Counted from the first letter of the stretch, positions 18,002 through 26,496 are shown. The stretch is DNA of 64,000 nt from Bog-756 sp963806455 (GCA_963806455.1 CAWDXZ010000004.1:1-64000), one strand, 5' to 3'. Numbers and translations are program-made. The notes: a model not told the origin generated them from the sequence alone.

Positions 18002-18580
18002 ATGGCCGACCAGGCGGCGTTCTCCGATCTCGCCATGGAGTACATGCCGGCCCTGTACACGGCCGCCCTCCGGATGACCCGCAATGCGGCCGACGCCGAG
18101 GACCTGGTCCAGGAGACGTACCTCAAGGCCTACCGGGCCTTCGCCAGCTTCGAGACGGGGACGAACCTGAAGGCGTGGCTGTACCGGATCCTGACCAACA
18201 CCTACATCAACACCTACCGGGCGAAGAAGCGACGTCCGGAGATCGCCGACGTCGAGGACGTGGAGGACCTGTACCTCTACCGGCACCTCTCCGGTGACCA
18301 GGCTGCGGGGCTCGGCCGCAGCGCCGAGGACGAGGCGCTCGAACGGTTCACCGACACCGATGTGAAAGCGGCCATCGAGGCGCTGCCCGAGGCCTTCCGG
18401 ATGGCGGTGCTGCTGGCTGACGTCGAGGGGTTCTCCTACAAGGAGATCGCCGAGATCACCGATGTGCCCATCGGCACGGTCATGAGTCGGATCCATCGCG
18501 GAAGAAGAGCGCTCCAGAAGGCGTTGTTGGAGCGTGGAAGCGCACGAGGTCTGGTCACCGCGACCGACGAAGCCAGGTAG
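18002..18580 (+). CDS. ECF sigma factor, SigR/SigH-like
   Basis: The 192-residue protein has sigma region 2 (ALRMTRNAADAEDLVQETYL and FASFETGTNLKAWLYRILTN, residues about 20-65) and region 4 (ADVEGFSYKEIAEITDVPIG and TVMSRIHRGRRAL, about 138-172). The phrase NTYINTYRAKKRRP is typical of the SigR/SigH group, which directs the thiol-oxidation response and is held by a zinc anti-sigma factor. That partner is encoded 13 bases downstream. Probable role: disulfide-stress regulon. Confidence 0.88.
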   Translation: MADQAAFSDLAMEYMPALYTAALRMTRNAADAEDLVQETYLKAYRAFASFETGTNLKAWLYRILTNTYINTYRAKKRRPEIADVEDVEDLYLYRHLSGDQAAGLGRSAEDEALERFTDTDVKAAIEALPEAFRMAVLLADVEGFSYKEIAEITDVPIGTVMSRIHRGRRALQKALLERGSARGLVTATDEAR

Positions 18581-18593
18581 GGAGAGCACCGAC

Positions 18594-18977
18594 GTGGGAG
18601 AACGAGCGGCACCGGGGGCTCCGGGAGGTCCGGCGGGCAAGGGCTTCCCGGCGGGCAAGGACTCCCACGTGGGCAAGGACTCCCACGTGGGCAAGGACTC
18701 CCCGGCGGGCAAGGACTCCCACGCGCCCGCCGGATTCGTCGGTTGCGACGAGACCATCGAACGTCTCTACTTCTATCTTGACGGTGAGCTCACCGAGGAG
18801 CGCCGGGTGGAGATCACCCGGCACCTCGACATGTGCGGGCCCTGCGTCGGCGCCTACGGGTTCGAGACCGAGCTGCGGAAGGTCATCGCCAACCGCTGCC
18901 GGGACCATGTGCCCGAGGCGCTCATCGTGCGGGTGGCCGACGCCCTCCGCGAAGAGCACGACCGCCACCTGAGCTGA
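18594..18977 (+). CDS. Zinc anti-sigma factor, RsrA-like, with repeat-containing N-terminus
   Basis: The 127-residue protein carries the ZAS zinc site: a Cys in VGCDETIERLYFYLDGEL, then R-H-L-D-M-C-G-P-C (H-x3-C-x2-C), and the later N-R-C-R. This matches RsrA, in which oxidation of the site cysteines releases SigR. Start GTG 18594 has GGGAGAG 8 bases upstream. Residues 15-44 form five six-residue repeats (GKDSHV-like) not usual in RsrA. It is cotranscribed with the sigma gene. Confidence 0.85.
   Translation: MGERAAPGAPGGPAGKGFPAGKDSHVGKDSHVGKDSPAGKDSHAPAGFVGCDETIERLYFYLDGELTEERRVEITRHLDMCGPCVGAYGFETELRKVIANRCRDHVPEALIVRVADALREEHDRHLS
18636..18725 (+). repeat. Five 18-bp in-frame tandem repeats in the anti-sigma gene
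   Basis: Five units of the form GGCAAGGACTCCCACGTG run from 18636 to 18725. Units 2 and 3 are identical; units 1, 4 and 5 differ by a few bases. Each codes G-K-D/G-S/F-H/P-V/A, so copy-number change would keep the frame. Confidence 0.85.
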
Positions 18978-19079
18978 GTCCGGGCGCGGCGCCGGCATGC
19001 GGCCCCCGGACGCCGGGCCCGGCCGGTGGTCGGCGATCTCGCCCGATCCTTCCGACCGCCACCCGGCGCCGCCGGTCCC

Positions 19080-19085
19080 TACACT
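19080..19085 (+). promoter_or_regulatory. -10 box TACACT, leaderless start of the metalloprotease gene
   Basis: TACACT ends seven bases before GTG 19093 and supports that start over the ATG at 19108. Confidence 0.5.
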
Positions 19086-19092
19086 GGTCGTC

Positions 19093-20220
19093 GTGACCGA
19101 CTCCATGGGCCCCGGCTCGAATGGCGGGGCGGTGGCGTGGGACACCGCCGAGCGGGTCGCCGGCTGGGTGGGCAACCGCAGCCGCCTTCCCGCCCCGTAC
19201 CGCCCCGACCTGCTCCAGCGGGACTTCGAGGAGCTCACCGCCCAGGCGGAGGAGCTGGTGGCCGAGTCCACCGGGTTGCGCTCGTCGTCCGGGCCGGCCC
19301 GGGCGCGTGTCACCGACCGTGCCGGCTGGGTGCACGCCAATGTCTCGAGCTTCCAGCGCCTCATCGGCCCTCACCTGGAGAAGCTCGATCCGGCCCGCAT
19401 CGCCGCCGGCAACCCGCTCACCCAACGCCTGGCCGGGCCCCTCGCCTCCGCCGGCCGGGCGGCCACCGGTGCCCAGATGGGCTTCGTGCTCGGTTGGCTG
19501 TCGACCAGGGTGCTCGGCCAGTACGATCTCCTCCTCACCGAGGAGGCCGTGGAGGACCAGGACCTGGTGTACTTCGTCGGTCCCAACATCGTGACCCTGG
19601 AGCAGCTCCACGGCTTCGAGCCCCGGGAGTTCCGACTGTGGTTGGCACTGCACGAGGTCACCCACCGCTGCCAGTTCACCGCCATCCCCTGGATGCGCGA
19701 CTACTTCGTGACGCTCGTGGAGGAGGGGATCGGCTCGCTCGAGCCCGACCCGTCCCGGCTCGCCGAGGCCCTCCGGCGGATGACCGACGAGATCCGCGCC
19801 GGCCGCAACCCCCTCCGGGAGAGCGGCGCACTCGGACTGGTGGCCACCCCCGAGCAGCTCGAGGGCCTCCACCGGATCCAGGCCCTGATGAGCCTGCTGG
19901 AGGGCCACGGGGACGTGACCATGGACCGCGCCGGTGCGGCCGCCATCCCCAGTGCCGCCACGTTCAGCGAGGTGCTGCGCCAGCGCCGAAAGCAGACCCG
20001 GGGGCCGGCCCGGCTGCTGCAACAGCTCATCGGCATCGAGGCCAAGTTGCGCCAGTACGAGGAAGGTGAGCGGTTCATCGCCGCCGTGGAGGACTCCGGG
20101 GGGACCGAGCTCCTCGACCGGGCTTGGCGTGGGCCCGAATGGCTGCCCTCCCTGGTCGAGATCCGCAACCCGTCCGCCTGGATCTCCCGTGTCGGAACCA
20201 CGCCCGCTCTTTCCGGCTGA
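19093..20220 (+). CDS. DUF2342 zinc-metalloprotease-like protein
   Basis: The 375-residue protein belongs to the actinobacterial DUF2342 / F420-biosynthesis-associated family. The zinc motif is ALHEVTHRCQF (H-E-x-x-H), with WMRDYF after it. Upstream phrases QMGFVLGWLSTRVLGQYD and FVGPNIVTLEQ are typical. In mycobacteria the same gene lies next to tilS-hpt-fol, as here. Its substrate is not established. The 3' end overlaps the tilS start by 32 bases. Confidence 0.85.
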   Translation: MTDSMGPGSNGGAVAWDTAERVAGWVGNRSRLPAPYRPDLLQRDFEELTAQAEELVAESTGLRSSSGPARARVTDRAGWVHANVSSFQRLIGPHLEKLDPARIAAGNPLTQRLAGPLASAGRAATGAQMGFVLGWLSTRVLGQYDLLLTEEAVEDQDLVYFVGPNIVTLEQLHGFEPREFRLWLALHEVTHRCQFTAIPWMRDYFVTLVEEGIGSLEPDPSRLAEALRRMTDEIRAGRNPLRESGALGLVATPEQLEGLHRIQALMSLLEGHGDVTMDRAGAAAIPSAATFSEVLRQRRKQTRGPARLLQQLIGIEAKLRQYEEGERFIAAVEDSGGTELLDRAWRGPEWLPSLVEIRNPSAWISRVGTTPALSG

Positions 20221-21167
20221 GCACATCGGCTCGCCCCCCGACCGGCTGATAGGCGCCCTCCTCGACCGGTGCACGTTCCCCGACGCCGGGACTCCCCTGG
20301 TCTGCGGGGTGTCGGGAGGCGCCGACTCGCTCGCCCTCCTGGTGCTGGCCGTCGCCGCCGGGTGCCGGGTGACCGCCGTCCACGTCGACCACGGGCTGCG
20401 GGCGGGATCTGCCGCCGAGGCCGGCGTGGTGGCCGACGTCGCCCGGCGCGTGGGGGCGTCGTTCCGGTCCGAGCGGGTCGTCGTGGAACCGGGCCCGGAC
20501 CTCGAGGCGCGGGCCCGGGCGGCCCGGCACGCGGTGCTCGGGCCGGACGCGGCCACCGGCCACACCGCCGACGACCAGGCCGAGACGGTCCTGGTCAACC
20601 TGCTGCGCGGGGCCGGCGTGTCGGGGTTGGCCGGGATGCGGGCCGGCCCGCGCCATCCCCTCCTCGCCGTCCGGCGCCGCCAGACGGCCGACCTGTGCCG
20701 GCAGCTCGACCTCCACCCCGTGCAGGACCCGACCAACGACGACCCACGTTTCGTCCGCAACCGGGTCCGCCACGAACTGCTCGCCGCTCTGCTCGGACAT
20801 CGCCGGACGCGATGTCGTGCCCATCCTCGCCCGCCAGGCGGCGGTCCTGGCCGCCGACGCCGACCTCCTCGACGCGGTGTCCGATCTGGTGGACCCCGAG
20901 AGCGCCGGAGCCCTGTCGGACGCCCCCGACGCCGTGGGCCGCCGGAGCATCCGGAACTGGTTGACCGGCCGGGATGGCCACCCACCGTCGCTGGCCGCGG
21001 TGGAGCGCGTGCTGGATGTGGCCCGCCAGCAGCGCCGGGCCACCGAGCTGCCCGGTGGCCGTCGGGTGACACGGGCCCGTGGCCGCCTCTCGGTGGAGGC
21101 TGAGCCCGCCGACTCTCGGCCTCGGCACCGCTCCGCTCCGGTACAGTCGCGCCGTGACCACCGCTGA
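20189..21167 (+). CDS. tilS: tRNA(Ile)-lysidine synthase, interrupted by one frameshift
   Basis: TilS adds lysine to C34 of tRNA-Ile(CAU) so that it reads AUA, and is normally essential. The ATP P-loop motif CGVSGGADSLALL lies near residues 37-49, followed by AVHVDHGLR and ATGHTADDQAETVL. After RNRVRHELLAAL the frame must shift by one extra base near 20788-20793; the new frame continues D-I-A-G-R-D-V-V-P-I-L-A-R-Q and runs to 21167. Corrected length is about 325 residues, normal for short actinobacterial TilS. GTG 20189 overlaps the metalloprotease gene. The frameshift is probably a sequence error. The 3' end overlaps the hpt start. Confidence 0.8.
21142..21147 (+). promoter_or_regulatory. 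-10 box TACAGT, leaderless start of hpt
   Basis: TACAGT sits inside the end of tilS and ends six bases before GTG 21154, suggesting a second, internal promoter for hpt-folE. Confidence 0.45.
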
Positions 21168-21735
21168 GGGTGCGGCGCCCGGAGCTCCGGAGCTCCTCCC
21201 CTACGGTCCGGGGATCGGCCCGGTGATCGTGTCCGAGGCCGACCTCCAGCACCGCATCATCCGGCTGGGGCAGGAGATCACCGCCGACTACGCCGGTCGT
21301 CCGCCGCTCCTGGTCGGCGTGCTCAAGGGGGCCTTCATGTTCATGAGCGACCTGTCCCGGGCCATCGACCTGGCCGTCGAGGTGGACTTCATGGCGGTGT
21401 CGTCGTACGGGAGCGCCACCCGTAGCTCGGGGGTGGTCCGGATCGTGAAGGACCTCGAGGCGGACCTGACCGGTCGTCATGTGCTGGTGGTCGAGGACAT
21501 CGTCGACAGCGGGCTCACCCTCAGCTACCTGCAGCGCTACCTCTGGGCCCGGGACCCGGCCAGCCTGGAGATCTGCGCCCTGCTGGTGAAGGAGGGGCAG
21601 CAGCGGACCGAGCTGGATCTGGCCTACGTCGGTTTTCACATCCCGCCGGGATTCGTGGTGGGATATGGCCTTGATGTCGGTGAACGCCTGCGCAACCTCC
21701 GAGCCGTCCACAGCTACGCCGGCGGGTCACCGTAG
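21154..21735 (+). CDS. hpt: Hypoxanthine phosphoribosyltransferase
   Basis: The 193-residue enzyme makes IMP/GMP from hypoxanthine/guanine and PRPP. The PRPP loop is VLVVEDIVDSGLTLSYL (about residues 110-126), the pyrophosphate loop is LVGVLKGAFMFMSDL, and the flexible loop is SSYGSATRSSG. The C-terminal FVVGYGLDVGERLRNL is typical of Hpt. In many actinobacteria ftsH lies between hpt and folE; here folE follows after 29 bases. Confidence 0.93.
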   Translation: MTTAEGAAPGAPELLPYGPGIGPVIVSEADLQHRIIRLGQEITADYAGRPPLLVGVLKGAFMFMSDLSRAIDLAVEVDFMAVSSYGSATRSSGVVRIVKDLEADLTGRHVLVVEDIVDSGLTLSYLQRYLWARDPASLEICALLVKEGQQRTELDLAYVGFHIPPGFVVGYGLDVGERLRNLRAVHSYAGGSP

Positions 21736-21764
21736 GGCAGCCCAGCAGTGAGGGGGCCGGGCCG

Positions 21765-22334
21765 GTGAGCGTCGACACCACCCGCATCGAGCGGGCCGTC
21801 ACCGAGCTGCTCACGGCGTTGGGCGAGGACCCGAACCGGGACGGGCTGGTCAGGACCCCGAGCCGGGTGGCCCGCATGTACGAGGAGCTTTTCGCCGGGT
21901 TCGGCCAGGACGGAGCGGATTTCCTGGACGTCACCTTCGCCGCCGAGCACGACGAGATGGTCATGGTGCGAGACATCCCCTTCGCCTCCCTGTGCGAGCA
22001 CCACCTGGTGCCGTTCATCGGCAAGGCCCACCTGGCCTACATCCCCGGCGACGACGGGCGCATCACCGGCCTGTCCAAGCTGGCCCGGCTGGTCGACGTC
22101 TACGCCCGCCGGCTCCAGGTCCAGGAGCGGATGACGACCGAGATCGCCGACGCCGTCGAGGGCGCGCTGGCTCCGAAGGGAGTCCTGGTCGTGGTGGACG
22201 CCGAGCATCTGTGCATGTCGATGCGCGGGGTGAAGAAGTCCGGGACCTCGACGGTCACCTCGGCCGTCCGGGGCCTGTTCCGCACCGACGCCTCCACCCG
22301 GATGGAGGCCATGCAGTTCGTCCGGGGACGCTAG
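21765..22334 (+). CDS. folE: GTP cyclohydrolase I
   Basis: The 189-residue enzyme turns GTP into 7,8-dihydroneopterin triphosphate, the first step of folate synthesis. Zinc ligands are in FASLCEHHLVPFIGKAH and AEHLCMSMRGVKKSG. GLSKLARLVDVYARRLQ and SGTSTVTSAVRG are the family signatures. Start GTG 21765. It opens the fol cluster, with folP 64 bases downstream. Confidence 0.95.
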   Translation: MSVDTTRIERAVTELLTALGEDPNRDGLVRTPSRVARMYEELFAGFGQDGADFLDVTFAAEHDEMVMVRDIPFASLCEHHLVPFIGKAHLAYIPGDDGRITGLSKLARLVDVYARRLQVQERMTTEIADAVEGALAPKGVLVVVDAEHLCMSMRGVKKSGTSTVTSAVRGLFRTDASTRMEAMQFVRGR

Positions 22335-22385
22335 GGGGACGCGCGGAAAGGCCGCTGGGCGGCCGCGGGCCCCCGCCGCCTGGTT

Positions 22386-22391
22386 TACGCT
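22386..22391 (+). promoter_or_regulatory. -10 box TACGCT, leaderless start of folP
   Basis: TACGCT ends seven bases before ATG 22399, so folP onwards can be transcribed separately from hpt-folE. Confidence 0.45.
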
Positions 22392-22398
22392 GGTCGTC

Positions 22399-23235
22399 AT
22401 GCCCAGCTCGGCCGACCAGGGACGTTGTGACGAGGGAGGTCGTGACGAGGGACGTTGTGAGGTGATGGGAATCCTCAACGTGACGCCGGACTCCTTCTCG
22501 GACGGTGGTGCATGGTTCGAAAGGGATCGGGCGATCATGAGAGGCCATGAGATGATCGCCGAGGGCGCCGACATCGTCGACGTGGGGGGCGAGTCGACCC
22601 GGCCCGGGGCGCGGCCCGTGTCGGCCGACGAGGAGCTGGCCCGGGTGGTGCCGGTCATCGAAGCCCTGGTCGGCCAGGTGCGGGTCTCCGTCGACACCAC
22701 CAAGGAGGTGGTGGCCGAGGCGGCCGTCGATGCCGGGGCCACCCTGATCAACGACGTCTCGGCCAGCCTGTGGCCGGTGGCGGCCCGACATGGCGTCGGG
22801 TGGGTGGCCATGCACCGCCGGGGCACCCCCGAGTCGATGCAGCGTGACCCGCACTACGACGACGTGGTGGCCGAGGTGTCCGAGCTGCTGGTGGCGAGGG
22901 CCGGGCAGGCCGTCGCCGCCGGGGTGGCCGAGGTGTGGATCGACCCTGGCATCGGGTTCGGCAAGTCGGTCGACCACAACCTGGTGCTGCTCGGATCGCT
23001 GGCCGAGCTGGTGGCCACCGGCTACCCGGTGATGGTCGGGACCAGCCGCAAGAGCTTCCTCGGCTGGTTGGCCGGGCGGCCGGACGGGACGCCGGCCCCG
23101 GTCGCCGAGAGGCTGGCGGGCTCCCTGGCCACCGCGACCTGGGCCATGGAACAGGGCGCCGGCATGGTCCGGGTCCACGATGTGGCCCCCACTGCGCAGG
23201 CCGCCGTCCTGGTGGGCGGGCGGGACCGGGCATGA
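22399..23235 (+). CDS. folP: Dihydropteroate synthase
   Basis: The 278-residue enzyme joins p-aminobenzoate to the pterin diphosphate. Signatures: VMGILNVTPDSFSDGG (about residues 22-37), DVGGESTRPGA (about 69-79), TLINDVSA, and GTSRKSFLG near 216. Residues 6-20 are an odd D/E/G/R/C-rich stretch coded by short direct repeats, with the true domain beginning after it; a leaderless transcript would start at this ATG. The stop overlaps the next ATG (ATGA). Confidence 0.94.
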   Translation: MPSSADQGRCDEGGRDEGRCEVMGILNVTPDSFSDGGAWFERDRAIMRGHEMIAEGADIVDVGGESTRPGARPVSADEELARVVPVIEALVGQVRVSVDTTKEVVAEAAVDAGATLINDVSASLWPVAARHGVGWVAMHRRGTPESMQRDPHYDDVVAEVSELLVARAGQAVAAGVAEVWIDPGIGFGKSVDHNLVLLGSLAELVATGYPVMVGTSRKSFLGWLAGRPDGTPAPVAERLAGSLATATWAMEQGAGMVRVHDVAPTAQAAVLVGGRDRA

Positions 23236-23777
23236 AGGGCAAGTGGGCCGCCGGCATCCCCCCGCGCCATTTCACCTGGGTGATCAAGGACCGCCTGGCG
23301 GTGAGCGAACGCCCGGGGGGCTTCGCCCCCAACCATCGCAAGGTGCGCCGCCAGGAGGAGATCATCTGGCTCCAGGTCCACGGATTCACCCGGATCTTCT
23401 CCCTGCTCCCCTCCTCGCACAACCTGCAGGCCTATGAGGAGCGCTCGATGGCCAGCGTCCACTTCCCGCTGCCCTCGGCCGGGGACACCCGGGGCGTGCT
23501 CGCCGATCTCTACCGCGAGGTCCATGCCCGGTTGTCCGCCGGTGAGCGCATCCTCATCCACCAGGAGGAGCTGGGTGACCGGGTGGCCGGGGTGCTGGCC
23601 GGGTACCTGCTGTGGTCGGACCGGCTGCCGAGCGGGCCGCAGGCCATCACCGTGCTCGAGCACATGACCGGCCACGCCATGGGCCCGGCCGGTCGGGAGC
23701 TGGTGGCCTTCGCCGGACAGCTGGACCACGACTCGGTGCGGCCAGGGGCCGGCGGCGACGCGCCCCGAGCCGGGTGA
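23232..23777 (+). CDS. Phosphatase-fold protein lacking the catalytic cysteine
   Basis: The 181-residue protein lies between folP and folB, with four-base overlaps on both sides, so it is made with the folate enzymes. It resembles dual-specificity phosphatases: a tryptophan-rich N-terminus with R-H-F-T-W-V, FTRIFSLLPSSHNLQAYEE as the variable-loop region, and ILIHQEELGDRVAGVLAGYL at about residues 107-126. The last matches the H-C-x5-R loop and the following helix, but with Gln111 in place of the Cys (H110, R117 kept). A pseudophosphatase that binds a phosphorylated ligand is the best reading; a divergent fold cannot be excluded. It is not a standard folate gene. Confidence 0.6.
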   Translation: MKGKWAAGIPPRHFTWVIKDRLAVSERPGGFAPNHRKVRRQEEIIWLQVHGFTRIFSLLPSSHNLQAYEERSMASVHFPLPSAGDTRGVLADLYREVHARLSAGERILIHQEELGDRVAGVLAGYLLWSDRLPSGPQAITVLEHMTGHAMGPAGRELVAFAGQLDHDSVRPGAGGDAPRAG

Positions 23778-24166
23778 CGGCCCACACCGGGGCGCCGTCG
23801 GCCGCCGACCGGATCGAGCTGCGAGGCCTTCGGGCCCTCGGGCGCCACGGGGTCCTGGCCCAGGAGCAGGAGCAGGTCCAGCCCTTCGAGGTCGACCTCG
23901 ACCTGTCGGTCGACCTGAAGGAGGCATCGGGCAGCGACCGGCTGGCGGACACGGTCGACTATGCCGCCGTGGCCGAGTCGGCCGTGGCCGTCGTGGCCGG
24001 GCCCCGCTCCTATGACCTGCTCGAGGCCCTGGCCGCCGCCGTCGCCACCGCCGTCCTGGCCGTCGATGGTCGCATCGCCGCCGTCACGGTGAGCCTCCGG
24101 AAGCTGGAGCCTCCATTGACCGTCGACATCGACACCGTCGGAGTCAGGATCACCCGGCTCCGGTGA
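23774..24166 (+). CDS. folB: Dihydroneopterin aldolase
   Basis: The 130-residue enzyme splits dihydroneopterin to 6-hydroxymethyl-dihydropterin and glycolaldehyde. RIELRGLRALGRHGVLAQEQ (about residues 13-32) matches the family GxxGVxxxE pattern, and TVDYAAVAE and SYDLLEALAAA give the substrate pocket. Start GTG 23774 overlaps the preceding stop, and the stop overlaps folK. Confidence 0.92.
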   Translation: MTAHTGAPSAADRIELRGLRALGRHGVLAQEQEQVQPFEVDLDLSVDLKEASGSDRLADTVDYAAVAESAVAVVAGPRSYDLLEALAAAVATAVLAVDGRIAAVTVSLRKLEPPLTVDIDTVGVRITRLR

Positions 24167-24663
24167 GTGGCCCGGCCAACCCCGACACCGCCGTCCGGGC
24201 CTTCCTCGGGCTCGGCTCGAACCTCGGGGACCGCTGGTCGCACCTGCGCCGTGCCGTCGACCAACTGCGGGCGGGCACCCGGGCCCCGGTGACCGCGGTG
24301 TCCAGGGTGTACGAGACCGAGCCGGTCGGCGGCCCGGAGGGCCAGGAGCCCTACCTCAACCTGGTGGTCGAGCTGGCCGTCGCCCCCGGTGCCGATCCCT
24401 ACCGGCTGCTCGAGGAGTGCCGCCGCCTGGAGGCCGCCGCCGGCCGGGTGCGCGCCGCCCGTTGGGGACCGCGAACCCTGGACGCGGACGTCCTGTGGAT
24501 CGACGGGGTGGCCGTCGAGGGCCCCGATCTCACCGTCCCCCACCCGCGCTGGCGCGAGCGCCGGTTCGTCCTGGCCCCCCTGCACGAGCTGGCCCCCGAT
24601 CTGGTCGACGACCGCCAGGTGGCCGCCGCTGGTGGCGCCGTCTCGGTCGTGGGTACACTGTGA
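24163..24663 (+). CDS. folK: 6-hydroxymethyl-dihydropterin pyrophosphokinase
   Basis: The 166-residue HPPK has AFLGLGSNLGDRWSHLR at residues 12-28, VYETEPVGG, EPYLNLVVEL, and the signature W-G-P-R-T-L-D-A-D-V-L near 103-113 with its metal-binding aspartates. It moves pyrophosphate from ATP to the pterin before FolP acts. GTG 24163 overlaps folB. A TACACT box lies at 24654-24659, just before the stop, and may help drive the next gene. Confidence 0.93.
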   Translation: MSGPANPDTAVRAFLGLGSNLGDRWSHLRRAVDQLRAGTRAPVTAVSRVYETEPVGGPEGQEPYLNLVVELAVAPGADPYRLLEECRRLEAAAGRVRAARWGPRTLDADVLWIDGVAVEGPDLTVPHPRWRERRFVLAPLHELAPDLVDDRQVAAAGGAVSVVGTL

Positions 24664-24730
24664 GCCGAAGCGACTGATTCTCTGAAGCGAACGGCACCGA
24701 GCGTGGGCCGGAACGTCGAAAAGGGGACTC

Positions 24731-25564
24731 GTGATCACATTCCGAACGATCGGACCGGGTCGGGCCGGGCGATCGCTGACGGCCGCACTGGTGGCCACCG
24801 GGGCCTACCGGTCGATGGGCAGCCTCGGACGCGGTCAGCCCCTGGCCGGCGCGGCCCGGGACGTCGACCTGCTTGTCATCGCCACCCCCGACGGCGAGGT
24901 CGGCCGGGTGGCGGCCTCGGTCGATCCCAGTCCCGACTGTGTGGCGGTCCACCTGTCCGGCTCGCTCGGGCTCGGCGTGCTCGACGGGCATCCACGTCGG
25001 GGCTCCCTCCACCCGCTCGTGCCGCTGCCCACCCCGGCGGTGGGCGCCGACCGGCTCCGGTCGGGGATCACCTTCGCCGTGGCCGGCGACCCGATGGTGT
25101 ACCGGGTGGTTCGGGCGCTCGGCGGTCGGTCCGTGCACGTCGACGACGCGTCCCGGGGCGCCTACCACGCGGCCGCCTCCATCGCCGCCAACCATCTGGT
25201 GGCGCTGGTGGGACAGGTCGAACGGGTCGCCGCCACCGCCGGCCTGCCACTCGACGCCTTCGCCGGGCTGTTGCGGGCCGCGGCCGACGATGCCCTGGCC
25301 CTCGGTCCCCGTCAGGCGCTGACCGGTCCGGCGGCGCGCGGCGACTGGGAGACGGTCGACCGGCACCGCGCCGTGCTCTCGTCGATGGCCGCCCCCCGCA
25401 CGGAGCTGGCGGCTTACGATGCCCTGGTCGGGCTGGCCCGCCGGCTCTCCCTCGACGCCACCGGCCCGAGCGAGCCCGGGCACGCCGACGAGTCCGGCCG
25501 GCCCGAGCCGGCCCCCGTCGACGGCTTCACTGGTCCGCCGATCAGCGCCGGCCAGGTCGCATGA
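24731..25564 (+). CDS. DUF2520 Rossmann-fold oxidoreductase-like protein
   Basis: The 277-residue protein has an N-terminal NADP-type Rossmann domain (IGPGRAGRSLTAALVATG, then DLLVIATPDGEVGRVA) and a helical C-terminal DUF2520 domain (YHAAASIAANHLVALVG, LTGPAARGDWETVDRH). The family is fused or adjacent to panC in many actinobacteria, and a role as alternative ketopantoate reductase is often proposed but unproven here. AAAAGGGG lies 5 bases before GTG 24731. Its stop overlaps panC (ATGA). Confidence 0.82.
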   Translation: MITFRTIGPGRAGRSLTAALVATGAYRSMGSLGRGQPLAGAARDVDLLVIATPDGEVGRVAASVDPSPDCVAVHLSGSLGLGVLDGHPRRGSLHPLVPLPTPAVGADRLRSGITFAVAGDPMVYRVVRALGGRSVHVDDASRGAYHAAASIAANHLVALVGQVERVAATAGLPLDAFAGLLRAAADDALALGPRQALTGPAARGDWETVDRHRAVLSSMAAPRTELAAYDALVGLARRLSLDATGPSEPGHADESGRPEPAPVDGFTGPPISAGQVA

Positions 25565-26496
25565 CGACCACGGTCGTCGAGCCGTCGGTGTCGGCCCCGA
25601 CCCTGACCGGGGGGGCCCGCCCCGCCACCGTCGCCATCATCGAGTCCGTCGCCGAGCTGTCCTCGGCCCTCGACGCCGCCCGCTCGTCGGGCCGGACGGT
25701 CGGGCTCGTGCCGACCATGGGGGCGCTCCACGACGGCCACCGGGCCCTCATCGCCCGGGCGGCCGGGGAGTGCGACGTCGTGGTGGTGTCCGTCTTCGTC
25801 AACCCCACCCAGTTCGGGGACGCGGCTGACCTGGCCGCCTACCCCCGGACCTTCGACGCCGATCTCGCCGTGGCCGCCTCGGCCGGGGCCGCCATCGTCT
25901 TCGCCCCGTCCGTCGACGAGATGTACCCGGCCGGGCCCGGGGGGGTGCACACCACGGTGTCGCGGCCGGGCCTCACCGAGCGGTGGGAGGGCGCCTCCCG
26001 GCCGGGCCACTTCGACGGGGTGGCCACCGTGGTGGTCAAGCTGCTGGCCATGGCCGGCCGGTGCCGGGCCTATTTCGGGGAGAAGGACTTCCAGCAGCTG
26101 GCTCTGGTGCGAGGGGTGGTCGCCGACCTCTCGCTGCCGGCCGACATCGTCGGGTGCGAAACCGTGCGCGACGGGGAGGGATTGGCTCTCTCCAGCCGGA
26201 ACGCCCGTCTCTCCCCCGAGCAGCGACGGGCCGCCCTGGCACTGTCCCGGGCCTTGCGCGCCGGCGCGGCGCGGGTGGCGACCGGCGAGGAGAGGGCCGA
26301 GGTGGTGGAGGAGGCGATGGTCCAGGTGGTGGCGGCCGAGGACGGCGTGGACCTGGACTACGCCGCCGTGGTCCGGGCCGAGGACCTGGAGCCGGCCCGG
26401 GTCTGCACCACCGGGGAGCCGCTCCGGCTCCTCATTGCCGCCAGGGTGGGACCCGTCCGGCTGATCGACAACCTCGATCCCCGCCGGGGCGACTGA
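25561..26496 (+). CDS. panC: Pantothenate synthetase
   Basis: The 311-residue enzyme condenses pantoate and beta-alanine with ATP. Signatures: VGLVPTMGALHDGHRALI (about residues 48-65), VVVSVFVNPTQFG, FGEKDFQQLALVRG and SSRNARLS (the K-M-S-K-S-like loop). An extension of about 25 Thr/Ala-rich residues precedes the domain. panD and panB are not in the window. nadB follows after 7 bases. Confidence 0.93.
   Translation: MTTTVVEPSVSAPTLTGGARPATVAIIESVAELSSALDAARSSGRTVGLVPTMGALHDGHRALIARAAGECDVVVVSVFVNPTQFGDAADLAAYPRTFDADLAVAASAGAAIVFAPSVDEMYPAGPGGVHTTVSRPGLTERWEGASRPGHFDGVATVVVKLLAMAGRCRAYFGEKDFQQLALVRGVVADLSLPADIVGCETVRDGEGLALSSRNARLSPEQRRAALALSRALRAGAARVATGEERAEVVEEAMVQVVAAEDGVDLDYAAVVRAEDLEPARVCTTGEPLRLLIAARVGPVRLIDNLDPRRGD

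Noticed and set aside
18636..18725. Repeats considered as a CRISPR array or mobile-element trace
   Set aside because: The units are adjacent without spacers and lie in frame in a coding sequence.
18922..21711. 929-codon minus-strand frame across the metalloprotease, tilS and hpt
   Set aside because: No protein-like segments; the three genes on the plus strand have clear family motifs.
24654..24659. TACACT at the end of folK as a leaderless promoter
   Set aside because: The next in-frame start of a real gene (24731) is 71 bases away, so at most it gives a leadered transcript; kept only as a remark.
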